Below are positions 1 to 5,633 of a stretch of DNA of 10,397 nt, piece after piece; position 1 is the stretch's first letter; each line of letters opens with the position of its first letter. The stretch is taken from assembly GCA_018664265.1 (NCBI GenBank), contig JABJOR010000086.1, positions 1-10,397 of the forward strand, read 5' to 3'. The translations under genes and the position numbers were made by a program. The notes beneath the pieces were generated by a model. That model saw only the letters and a program-made list of their open reading frames with translations. It had not been told where the DNA came from and ran no database searches. Source of the stretch: Rhodospirillales bacterium (GTDB lineage: Bacteria; Pseudomonadota; Alphaproteobacteria; Rhodospirillales; Casp-alpha2).

Positions 1-194
1 CCCAGTGGCGTGCCGGAGCAGCCCAAGGCCTATCACGCATCTCGTCGCGATTGGCGGCCATTATGGTTGGCCAGCCATGTCCGGGGCGAATCAGGATAAC
101 AAGTGTACACATGCTATTCGAGGTACCCCCTTGTCATGCCTAGGTCAAGAAGACTAAATATAAATGAGAAAATGAAATACAGGGAGTTTTTCAA
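1..194. other. Left-edge region upstream of the zeta gene, no assignable gene
   Basis: I cannot assign a gene here. On the plus strand the frame starting at base 1 stays open to a TAA at 97-99 with a fairly GC-rich third codon position, so it could be the last 32 codons of a gene entering from the left, but the residues suggest no family. The frame starting at base 2 is also open to about 156, and a short minus-strand frame begins at an ATG at 59-61, so no frame is clearly favoured. A 16-bp near-palindrome with one imperfect pair lies at 63-78. Bases 100-194 become AT-rich and look like the promoter and leader of the following gene. Confidence 0.3.
131..160 (+). promoter_or_regulatory. Candidate sigma-70-type promoter for the zeta/MBL operon
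   Basis: A TTGTCA hexamer at 131-136 is followed after 18 bases by TAAATA at 155-160, ahead of an AT-rich leader. The AGGGAG ribosome binding site at 181-186 stands 8 bases before the ATG at 195. The -35 and -10 matches are imperfect and were found by eye, so this is a plausible rather than a firm promoter. Confidence 0.35.
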
Positions 195-560
195 ATGAGT
201 GATGCTTTTGAAGACCGCAAAAAGAGCTTTGAAGCCAAATATAAAATGGATCAGGAACTTCAGTTCAAGGTTGAGGCGCGGCGTAACAAAATGCTGGGCG
301 AATGGCTGGCAGATGAATTTGGCTTGGGCAAAGCCTCAAAAAAAGAATACGCAGCATCTGTTATCTACGCCGATATGGAAAAGCCTGGTATCGAAGATGT
401 CATCGAAAAGGTCATGGCCGATATTGCGGAACATAGGGTCAGCATTTCAGAGCAAGATGTTCGCTCTAAAATGGAAGCCTTGGAAATTACAGCTAAAGAA
501 CAGATTGAAGGGGAATACCCTGAACCGCTTGGCCCTGATCATGAAAGAGTTGGCGACTAA
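195..560 (+). CDS. F1Fo-ATPase inhibitor subunit zeta (DUF1476 family)
   Basis: This is a DUF1476 protein (Pfam PF07345), the family of the Paracoccus denitrificans zeta subunit. Zeta binds the F1 sector of the ATP synthase in the cytoplasm and blocks wasteful ATP hydrolysis, in a role analogous to mitochondrial IF1. The sequence shows the family hallmarks: an N-terminal F-E-D-R-K-K-S-F-E-A-K-Y stretch (residues 5-16), then QFKVEARRNKMLGEWLA (23-39), and a helical core containing YADMEKPGIEDVIEKV. At 121 aa it is somewhat longer than the roughly 105-aa members I know, because of an acidic and proline-containing tail from about residue 107. The ATG at 195 has a strong AGGGAG site 8 bases upstream. 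The MBL-fold gene begins 18 bp after its stop, so the two are probably co-transcribed, although no functional link between them is known to me. Assignment to the family is firm; the inhibitory role in this organism is inferred from Paracoccus. Confidence 0.92.
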   Translation: MSDAFEDRKKSFEAKYKMDQELQFKVEARRNKMLGEWLADEFGLGKASKKEYAASVIYADMEKPGIEDVIEKVMADIAEHRVSISEQDVRSKMEALEITAKEQIEGEYPEPLGPDHERVGD

Positions 561-578
561 ATTATAGGAAAATGTCAG

Positions 579-1415
579 ATGGAACTGACCCTTCTTGGTA
601 CAGGATGCCCAAGCGTCGATCTTGATCGCCACGCCCCGCCAAATCTGGTTGATGGCGGTCCCGGTGCTCGACTTCTGATTGATTGCGGCTCAGGCGTTAC
701 GCACAGGTTGCTTGAGGCCGGATGCCCCGGCAGCGAAATTGATGCCCTTTTGTTAACCCATTTGCATTCAGATCATATCGTAGATTTGTTCCAGTTGATC
801 ATTTCAAGCTGGCATCAAGGTCGAGATCGCCCCCAAAGAGTCTTTGGTCCGCCCGGAACCCGAAAGTTTGTTGATGGATTGTTGAAATTGTGGAAACCGG
901 AACTGAACCAGCGTGTCGCGCATGAAAAACGCCCCTCGATAAAAGCCCTGAGTGTCGAAGTCGAAGAGATTTTTGGAGGCGACACGCTTCAGTTCGGCGA
1001 GGTAAACGTTAACGTTGTTGCGGTTAATCATCTGCCCGTCAAACATGCCTTCGGTTTTGTTTTTAAAAGCCCGAATGCTCGCCTCGCAATTAGTGGTGAT
1101 ACAACTTATTGCCCGGCCCTGATTGAGGCGGCTCAGGGGTGTGAGATGCTTCTGCACGAAGTTCTGATCCACCGCGAATTACCTGTTATTGAAGGCAAGC
1201 GAACGGTTGAAACTGTTGAGGCTATGCAAGCCTACCACACAGTTTCAGATCAAGTCGGAAAGGTTGCGAAAGAAGCGGGTGCGGGCACGTTGGTGTTAAC
1301 TCATTTCGTTCCACCAAAGTTTGATAAGGAAAGCCTGCTTGATGAAGTTCGACGAGACTTTGACGGCCCGATCATAATTGGCGAAGACCTGATGCGGCTG
1401 CCTGTTTCTTCGTGA
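579..1415 (+). CDS. MBL-fold metallo-hydrolase, RNase Z/arylsulfatase-like
   Basis: A 278-aa metallo-beta-lactamase-fold hydrolase. The dinuclear metal site is visible: THLHSDH (His61, His63, Asp65, His66), a further His at 151 or 156 in NHLPVKHAFGF, the bridging Asp174 in SGDTTY, and the last ligand His242 in LTHFVPP. The opening MELTLLGTGCP and the spacing of these motifs match the RNase Z-like branch that also holds cytoplasmic arylsulfatase-like and phosphodiesterase-like enzymes. It lacks the long exosite arm expected of true tRNase Z, so tRNA 3' processing is not the best guess, and the substrate is unknown. No signal peptide is seen. The ATG at 579 has AGGAA at 566-570 with 8-base spacing; it lies 18 bp after the zeta gene, implying an operon. 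Its stop is 3 bp from the stop of the convergent HTH gene, leaving no room for a terminator between them. Confidence 0.88.
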   Translation: MELTLLGTGCPSVDLDRHAPPNLVDGGPGARLLIDCGSGVTHRLLEAGCPGSEIDALLLTHLHSDHIVDLFQLIISSWHQGRDRPQRVFGPPGTRKFVDGLLKLWKPELNQRVAHEKRPSIKALSVEVEEIFGGDTLQFGEVNVNVVAVNHLPVKHAFGFVFKSPNARLAISGDTTYCPALIEAAQGCEMLLHEVLIHRELPVIEGKRTVETVEAMQAYHTVSDQVGKVAKEAGAGTLVLTHFVPPKFDKESLLDEVRRDFDGPIIIGEDLMRLPVSS

Positions 1416-1418
1416 AAA

Positions 1419-1652
1419 CTATTGAGTGTTCTTTTTCTGGAGTAGTAACTCAATGATAATTCCACACAACTGGGATTGTGAAGAGACGCCCATCTTTGGG
1501 TAAATGCTTTTAATATGACATCTGACAGTGCCGACTGAAATTCCTTCATAAGAAGCAATTTCTTTAGCGTTGAATCCCTTCATCAGATAATTTGCGACAT
1601 TCGCCTCTCGAGGGGATAGAGAAGTCTTGGAAATTTGATCGGATAACTGCAT
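1419..1652 (-). CDS. Stand-alone LuxR/GerE-type HTH regulator, 77 aa
   Basis: The protein is almost entirely one LuxR-type (GerE, Pfam PF00196) DNA-binding domain: LSPREANVANYLMKGFNAKE followed by IASYEGISVGTVRCHIKSIY and a KMGVSSQSQL end, which covers the scaffold, recognition and dimerisation helices. There is no receiver, PAS or autoinducer domain, so no input signal can be inferred. The ATG at 1650-1652 has no convincing Shine-Dalgarno sequence. The frame remains open upstream to a TAA at 1791-1793 but has no ATG, GTG or TTG in that stretch, and the upstream region consists of hairpins. It could be a genuine GerE-like single-domain regulator or the C-terminal remnant of a larger LuxR protein. 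It converges on the MBL gene, and its neighbour on the same strand is the binding-protein gene. Confidence 0.7.
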   Translation of the reverse strand: MQLSDQISKTSLSPREANVANYLMKGFNAKEIASYEGISVGTVRCHIKSIYPKMGVSSQSQLCGIIIELLLQKKNTQ

Positions 1653-1719
1653 TAATGTATTTTGCGGATTTGCAAGTATTTCACTGCTCCCTGGGTTTTC
1701 TGGTGAAGAGTTATTGATT

Positions 1720-1760
1720 GTGGCGGCCCGCCAAAGGGTGAAGGATTGGCAGGCCGCCGC
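1720..1760. repeat. GC-rich interrupted inverted repeat (hairpin)
   Basis: GGCGGCC at 1722-1728 pairs with GGCCGCC at 1752-1758. After one mismatch, an inner GCC (1730-1732) pairs with GGC (1748-1750), leaving a 15-base loop. It lies downstream of the binding-protein gene on the minus strand. There is no T-tract on either side, so it does not look like a classic intrinsic terminator; a mRNA 3'-end stabilising hairpin or a REP-like element is more likely. Confidence 0.5.
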
Positions 1761-1773
1761 TTCTAAAGGCGCA

Positions 1774-1797
1774 GACTTAAGAAAACTGTCTTAAGTC
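1774..1797. terminator. Perfect 9-bp inverted repeat just after the binding-protein stop
   Basis: GACTTAAGA (1774-1782) and TCTTAAGTC (1789-1797) form a perfect 9-bp stem with a 6-base loop, starting 11 bases past the TAG stop of the minus-strand binding-protein gene. The following minus-strand sequence has only a short CTTT rather than a T-run, so termination here is probable from position but not proven. The GC-rich hairpin at 1720-1760 follows directly and may act with it. Confidence 0.45.
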
Positions 1798-1808
1798 CGG
1801 TAGCCCCC

Positions 1809-2939
1809 CTAAATTTCAGCTTTGACTTCTTCAAACATCAACACGTAGCGTTTCAGCAGATCAGTATTCCATGATCTGAATGGTGTCGTGTTTTCCAGGT
1901 ATTTTGTAACACCCCCGGAAAGCCCCATGCCTTCCACGACGGCTGGATCAACAACATCGTAGGTCTTGCTGTTGGAGTGACCATAACCATAGGCCTCGAC
2001 AAGGTACTTGCCTGCATCCGGTGAAGTCCAGGCATTGATGAAGTCGTAGGCTTTCTGTTCGTCACCTTTGCCGGTGTTTGGCATAACAAGTCCGCAAACC
2101 CAGGAGATCGCCCCGCCTTTTGGATCTTGTAAGTAATCAACGGGAATACCTTGTTCCTGAAGTCGGTAGATCGGGCCGCTCCATAAGTAAGACGCTGCAA
2201 CTTCACCGGAGGCCAGCATGGCTTCTGCGTCTGATTCAGAAATCCAGTAAGTCCGCAGTAATTCTTTCTGACGGACCAGGACGTCCTTCATGTCTTTTAT
2301 CTGCGCGTCGGTAACTTGGGATGTGTCCTTAATCTCCAGGATCACTGCAGCGAAAGCGATGGCAGCTTCGATAGAATCCCACATGGCCAACTTACCAGAA
2401 TATTTCTCATCAAGCAGGAGTTCCCAGCCTTTTTCGTTGGCATAGTCTGGATCGATAAGGTCGGTGCGGTAAGCGACCGAATGGCTGCCCCAGTCATTCG
2501 GAATAAACAAAGGCTGGCCGTCTATGGAGACGCCGGGCATATCACGGAAAGCCGGGATCAAATTATCCCAGTTTGTTAACTTGGAAGCATCCATGGGTTT
2601 GAGGACGCCAGCCTCATGCCAGCGTTCAATGTTGGAACTGCAAGGGTGTGCAACATCGACAGAAAATCCGCTGCGCAACTTTACCAGAGCCTCCTCTAAA
2701 TCGGCAAACAGTGACATGCTTGGTGATGCACCATGTTTTTCAATATAAGACGGGTGAAGTTCAGGAATGTCATATCCTGCCCAAGTAAAATACGTCATGT
2801 CACTGTCAGCTTTTGCTGTCGAAGGAAGCACTGGCAGGGTCAGAGTTGCCAAACCCAGTGTTGCCAGCTTTGCATTGAATGCGCGTCGGCCCATGCTGCG
2901 GGCTGTCATTATTTCATCAATTTCTTTTTTAATTTTCAT
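1809..2939 (-). CDS. PotD/PotF-like ABC transporter substrate-binding protein, probable Tat export
   Basis: A 376-aa periplasmic binding protein of the spermidine/putrescine type. The N-terminus has a twin-arginine motif, MGRRAFNAK (Arg18-Arg19), a hydrophobic LATLGLATLTLPVLP stretch and an AKA cleavage site at about residue 44. Features shared with PotD include FTWAGYDIPEL near the mature start (Trp53, Tyr56), GVLKPMDASKLTNWDNL (111-127), MWDSIEAAI (Asp188, Glu191), YLWSGP (Trp253) and ISWVCGL (Trp280). From memory of E. coli PotD, Asp168, Glu171, Trp229 and Trp255 have counterparts here, but the polyamine-contacting Asp257 is replaced by Cys282, so the ligand need not be a polyamine. No permease or ATPase gene is nearby in this window. 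It follows the cupin gene after 121 bp, an interval holding a hairpin and a tandem-repeat leader. The ATG at 2939 has AGGG 9 bases upstream; a start at Met11 would still keep the Tat motif. Confidence 0.88.
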   Translation of the reverse strand: MKIKKEIDEIMTARSMGRRAFNAKLATLGLATLTLPVLPSTAKADSDMTYFTWAGYDIPELHPSYIEKHGASPSMSLFADLEEALVKLRSGFSVDVAHPCSSNIERWHEAGVLKPMDASKLTNWDNLIPAFRDMPGVSIDGQPLFIPNDWGSHSVAYRTDLIDPDYANEKGWELLLDEKYSGKLAMWDSIEAAIAFAAVILEIKDTSQVTDAQIKDMKDVLVRQKELLRTYWISESDAEAMLASGEVAASYLWSGPIYRLQEQGIPVDYLQDPKGGAISWVCGLVMPNTGKGDEQKAYDFINAWTSPDAGKYLVEAYGYGHSNSKTYDVVDPAVVEGMGLSGGVTKYLENTTPFRSWNTDLLKRYVLMFEEVKAEI

Positions 2940-2948
2940 AACATATTT

Positions 2949-2974
2949 CCCTATTTCATTTCCCTACTTCATTT
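2949..2974 (-). repeat. Tandem 13-mer repeat in the binding-protein leader, carrying the ribosome binding site
   Basis: Two adjacent 13-base units (2962-2974 and 2949-2961) differ at one position. On the coding strand they read AAATGAAGTAGGG then AAATGAAATAGGG. The AGGG of the second copy lies 9 bases before the ATG of the binding-protein gene and is its probable Shine-Dalgarno sequence; the first copy duplicates it 22 bases upstream. Each unit also contains ATG-AAR-TAG, a Met-Lys-stop mini-ORF. Confidence 0.7.
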
Positions 2975-2995
2975 GAACGCTTTGATTCGCCCATA

Positions 2996-3025
2996 ACCCT
3001 GTGGCAGGAGAAATTGCCACAGGGT
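2996..3025. repeat. Intercistronic hairpin between cupin and binding-protein genes
   Basis: ACCCTGTGGCA (2996-3006) and TGCCACAGGGT (3015-3025) form a perfect 11-bp stem with an 8-base loop. It lies between the cupin stop (3061) and the binding-protein start (2939), both on the minus strand. There is no T-run on the minus side, so full termination is doubtful; an attenuator or a processing and stability hairpin separating the two cistrons is the likeliest role. A short TCTTT follows on the plus strand, but no plus-strand gene precedes it. Confidence 0.65.
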
Positions 3026-3060
3026 CTTTAAACGAACTAAAGTTCGGCAATTACAGGATA

Positions 3061-3480
3061 TCAGTAGAACCGTTTTGGATCCCAGTCATGCTCATAAACC
3101 GTGTAAACTTTGCGGAAGGTCTCATGCACTTCCCAGATAATAGTCTCGCCATATTCACAGGTGAAGCTATCGCCAGGACTAATGAGTTTGGATTCACCGC
3201 TTTCAACATGAGACAATGTTGCGGAACCAGAAATACATGTGCTCAGTTCGGTGCCTGTTGCACGATCAATGAACTTTGCTGGAGGGCATTCCCATACACC
3301 GGCACTGAAACGACGTTCTGGATCACGGTACAAAACGACACCGAGGTGACCATTCGGGTTGCCACTGACAACATCTTCCTTGTCAAATGGAGGATATGAA
3401 GCAAGTGGAACATCCTCAGGCTTGAAGACCTGAATAATTTCAGCAGCGTCTGTTTTTTTTTCGGCATTTGATTGTGACAT
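3061..3480 (-). CDS. Small cupin-domain protein (Cupin_3/DUF861-like)
   Basis: A 139-aa single-domain cupin. The region from about residue 58 matches the Cupin_3 pattern: SAGVWECPPAKF (59-70), TELSTCISGSATLSH (77-91), a turn at ESG, LISPGDSFTCEYGETIIWEV (99-118) and a closing TFRKVYTVYE. This subgroup relates to the ureidoglycine aminohydrolase-like beta-barrel, but many members have no known reaction and may bind small ligands. The usual HxH metal pair of motif 1 is not evident, so metal-dependent catalysis is uncertain. There is no signal peptide, so it is cytoplasmic. The ATG at 3480 has AAGGA with 6-base spacing. It is the first gene of a likely two-gene unit with the PotD-like binding protein and is divergent from the LysR gene, so all three may form one regulatory module. 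The substrate is unknown. Confidence 0.8.
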   Translation of the reverse strand: MSQSNAEKKTDAAEIIQVFKPEDVPLASYPPFDKEDVVSGNPNGHLGVVLYRDPERRFSAGVWECPPAKFIDRATGTELSTCISGSATLSHVESGESKLISPGDSFTCEYGETIIWEVHETFRKVYTVYEHDWDPKRFY

Positions 3481-3615
3481 AGCTTTTCCTTCTAATTTGC
3501 AGAATAATTTTGCGGTTATACATCCAGTTCCTGATGATCAAGAGACTAGCGCTGATACTCGGCAATATTTGTTTTCTATAACTCAGTTGGTAACGTTTGT
3601 GTGGTTTCTCATTGT

Positions 3616-3635
3616 TTTCTTATGTAAGAATTCTT
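3616..3635. promoter_or_regulatory. Overlapping TAAGAA dyads in the cupin/LysR divergent spacer
   Basis: TTCTTA (3617-3622) and TAAGAA (3625-3630) form an inverted repeat with a 2-base spacer, and AAGAATTCTT (3626-3635) is a perfect 10-base palindrome sharing one arm. The TAAGA half-site recurs in the dyad next to the LysR start, which suggests a shared DNA-binding protein, most simply the adjacent LysR regulator. The region is AT-rich, so chance matches are possible. Confidence 0.4.
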
Positions 3636-3718
3636 GATAATTTCACTGCCACCGCAATGTAACTGTGAATATAGTAGGTGTATTCGGTAAATAAGCGACT
3701 CATATTTCGTTAGACAAG

Positions 3719-3735
3719 TATAAGAAAATCTTATA
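3719..3735. promoter_or_regulatory. Candidate LysR autoregulatory operator (T-N11-A dyad)
   Basis: TATAAGA (3719-3725) and TCTTATA (3729-3735) form a perfect 7-bp inverted repeat around AAA. Inside it T3721 and A3733 give the T-N11-A pattern of LysR boxes. It sits 11 bases before the preferred ATG of the LysR gene, suitable for autorepression and for control of the divergent cupin gene. The assignment rests on symmetry, half-site repetition and position only. Confidence 0.5.
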
Positions 3736-3746
3736 ATTTGATTGTT

Positions 3747-4661
3747 ATGACAGAACGCTTACCCTCCTTAAACTCCTTACGTGCATTTGAAGCTGTGGCT
3801 CGGCATCAAAGCTTTAGTAAAGCTGCGGAGGAGTTGCATGTAACGCAGGCTGCCGTCAGCCAACAGGTGAAAACCCTGGAGGCCGATCTTGGTTCTCCTT
3901 TGTTTTATCGAGCAAACCGTCAAGTTTTTCCAACCGAAATAGCACAATCGGGGCTACCCGATCTGCGGGTCAGTTTTGATCGGATGGCACGGGCAATGAG
4001 CAAAATGAGGGCTACCACACGGCGTCAGGTCCTTACCATCAGGGTTGAGCCTACATTTGCGGCAACCTGGTTGGTTGCGCGATTGGAAGATTTTCGCGAA
4101 GCCTCGAATGATGTTGATATCCTTGTCGATGCGTCTTTGAGAATTCCAGATTTTGAACGTGATAATATTGATGTGGCAATCCATTTTGGTACAGGCGACT
4201 ACCCTGGCATGAATTTCAGAGAATTGTTCAAAGACGATGTTTTTCCCGTCTGCAGCCCGGAATTGATTAAAGGCACGAATCCCCTGTGTGAGCCTAATGA
4301 TTTAAAAAATCATACGCTTATCCACCTGGAATCAATTCCCGGTTATAATGAATGGCCGTATTGGAACGCATGGCTGCGGGCAATGGGTGTTGAAGGGGTT
4401 GATATCAATCGTGGGCCAAGGTTTACCGATCACTTTATGTCTTTGAAAGCCGCAAGAGAAGGGCAAGGCGTTGCTATGGCAACAATGGCAATTGTTGCAG
4501 ACGACATTGCCGATGGTCGATTGGTTTTGCCTTTTGATCTCCACATGAAAACAGCTTATGGGTATTATTTAGTTTGGCCAAAAGGCGAAACCAATAAGCC
4601 TCACTCAGCCACTTTTCGTGACTGGATTTGTGCAGAAATAGATGATTACGCTTTAACTTGA
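3747..4661 (+). CDS. LysR-family transcriptional regulator, GcvA-type
   Basis: A 304-aa LysR regulator counted from the ATG at 3747. The N-terminal winged HTH is clear: LPSLNSLRAFEAVARHQSF, then KAAEELHVTQAAVSQQVKTL (25-44) and LEADLGSPLFYRANRQ. The LPxLNxLRAFE opening and the C-terminal GQGVAMATMAIVADDIADGR and PFDLHMKTAYGYYLVWP segments place it in the GcvA-like branch, which has a periplasmic-binding-protein-like effector domain. An in-frame TTG at 3738 is possible but would begin only 2 bases beyond the operator dyad, and neither start has a good ribosome binding site. The gene is divergent from the cupin/binding-protein pair, the usual arrangement for a LysR regulator and its targets. 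Its last 9 bases overlap the end of the convergent pip gene. The effector is unknown. Confidence 0.9.
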   Translation: MTERLPSLNSLRAFEAVARHQSFSKAAEELHVTQAAVSQQVKTLEADLGSPLFYRANRQVFPTEIAQSGLPDLRVSFDRMARAMSKMRATTRRQVLTIRVEPTFAATWLVARLEDFREASNDVDILVDASLRIPDFERDNIDVAIHFGTGDYPGMNFRELFKDDVFPVCSPELIKGTNPLCEPNDLKNHTLIHLESIPGYNEWPYWNAWLRAMGVEGVDINRGPRFTDHFMSLKAAREGQGVAMATMAIVADDIADGRLVLPFDLHMKTAYGYYLVWPKGETNKPHSATFRDWICAEIDDYALT

Positions 4662-5612
4662 GGCGAATCGATCCGTCGCGTTGATTAGCTCATGCACGAT
4701 CCCTGGCTCACTGCCAGCATGTCCGGCATCTCCGACCAATATGAAATCGGCTTCGGGCCATGCTTTGTGAATTTCCCAGGCTGTGCGTGCTGGGGTGCAC
4801 ATATCATAGCGGCCTTGGATAAGTACCGTAGGGATATGCTTGATCTTGTGCAGATCACGGATGATCTGGTTATCGACCTCAAAGAAACCTCCATTGATGA
4901 AATAGTGGCATTCGATACGGGCAAAGGCGAGGGCAAATTCGTCTTGCCCAAAGTTGGCCTCGCGATTGGGATCAGGCCACAACGACAGGGTTGATCCTTC
5001 CCAAACCGACCATGCACGGGCGCAAGCGATCTGGGCTTCTTTGTCGTCACCGATCAGGCGCTTGTAATAGGCGGCAATCAAGTCTCCGCGTTCATCTTCT
5101 GGAATAGGTGCAAGAAAGCCTTCCCAGATATCTGGAAATACATGACTGGCACCATCTTGATAGAACCACTGTAATTCTGAGCGGCGCAGGGTAAACAAGC
5201 CACGCAAGACTAATTCCGTGGCGCGACTAGGATGAGTTTGAGCGTAGGCCATGGCCAATGTGCTGCCCCAGGAGCCACCGAAAACTTGCCATGTCTCAAT
5301 ACCAAGATGTCCACGCAGGACTTCAATATCTGCGACCGAATGCCATGTGGTGTTATCAATCAGACAGGCATGAGGTTTGGAGCGCCCACATCCACGTTGA
5401 TCAAACAAGACAATGCGGTAAGCTGCCGGATCAAAATAACGGCGGAAATTGGCATTGCATCCTCCACCGGGGCCACCGTGCAAATAAACCACGGGCTTGC
5501 CATCAGGATTGCCACATTCCTCGAAATATAATTCGTGAATATCGGAAACTTTGAGCATACCAGTGTTGTAAGGTTCGATTTCCGGATACAAGGTGCGTTC
5601 ATAATTGGTCAT
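4653..5612 (-). CDS. pip: Proline iminopeptidase (prolyl aminopeptidase), peptidase family S33
   Basis: A 319-aa alpha/beta-hydrolase that removes N-terminal proline from peptides in the cytoplasm. The length and motifs match the classic Serratia/Xanthomonas type: the oxyanion-hole HGGPGGG (45-51), DQRGCGRS (71-78), the nucleophile elbow GGSWGS with Ser114, catalytic Asp270 in GRYD, and His298 in DAGHAG. The proline-pocket acids of Serratia PIP, in a WxxWEG motif and near RIExHYF, correspond to Glu205 (WSVWEG) and Glu234 (RIECHYF). There is no signal peptide. It starts 21 bp after the methyltransferase stop on the same strand, so the two are probably co-transcribed. The 3' end overlaps the LysR gene by 9 bp in convergent orientation. 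The site before the ATG is weak. Confidence 0.95.
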   Translation of the reverse strand: MTNYERTLYPEIEPYNTGMLKVSDIHELYFEECGNPDGKPVVYLHGGPGGGCNANFRRYFDPAAYRIVLFDQRGCGRSKPHACLIDNTTWHSVADIEVLRGHLGIETWQVFGGSWGSTLAMAYAQTHPSRATELVLRGLFTLRRSELQWFYQDGASHVFPDIWEGFLAPIPEDERGDLIAAYYKRLIGDDKEAQIACARAWSVWEGSTLSLWPDPNREANFGQDEFALAFARIECHYFINGGFFEVDNQIIRDLHKIKHIPTVLIQGRYDMCTPARTAWEIHKAWPEADFILVGDAGHAGSEPGIVHELINATDRFASS

Positions 5613-5633
5613 GTGGGCTCTTTGCTTTCTGTG

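Noticed and set aside
63..78. 16-bp near-palindrome near the left edge
   Set aside because: It has an imperfect central pair and may lie within coding sequence of an unseen gene, so regulatory meaning cannot be supported.
579..1415. Calling the MBL protein tRNase Z (rnz)
   Set aside because: The metal motifs fit the superfamily, but the exosite arm expected of true RNase Z is not seen and the length and middle region fit other hydrolases.
1653..1790. In-frame upstream extension of the LuxR-type HTH gene
   Set aside because: The 46 open codons contain no ATG, GTG or TTG and are occupied by hairpins, so they are probably untranslated.
3500..3540. TTGATCATC-like sequence as an FNR box upstream of the cupin gene
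   Set aside because: Only one half-site matches TTGAT-N4-ATCAA; the second arm is missing.
3616..3680. Possible sigma-54 promoter on the minus strand around TGGCAGTGAAATTAT upstream of the cupin gene
   Set aside because: The -24 part is close (TGGCAG) but the -12 GC dinucleotide at the required spacing is absent.
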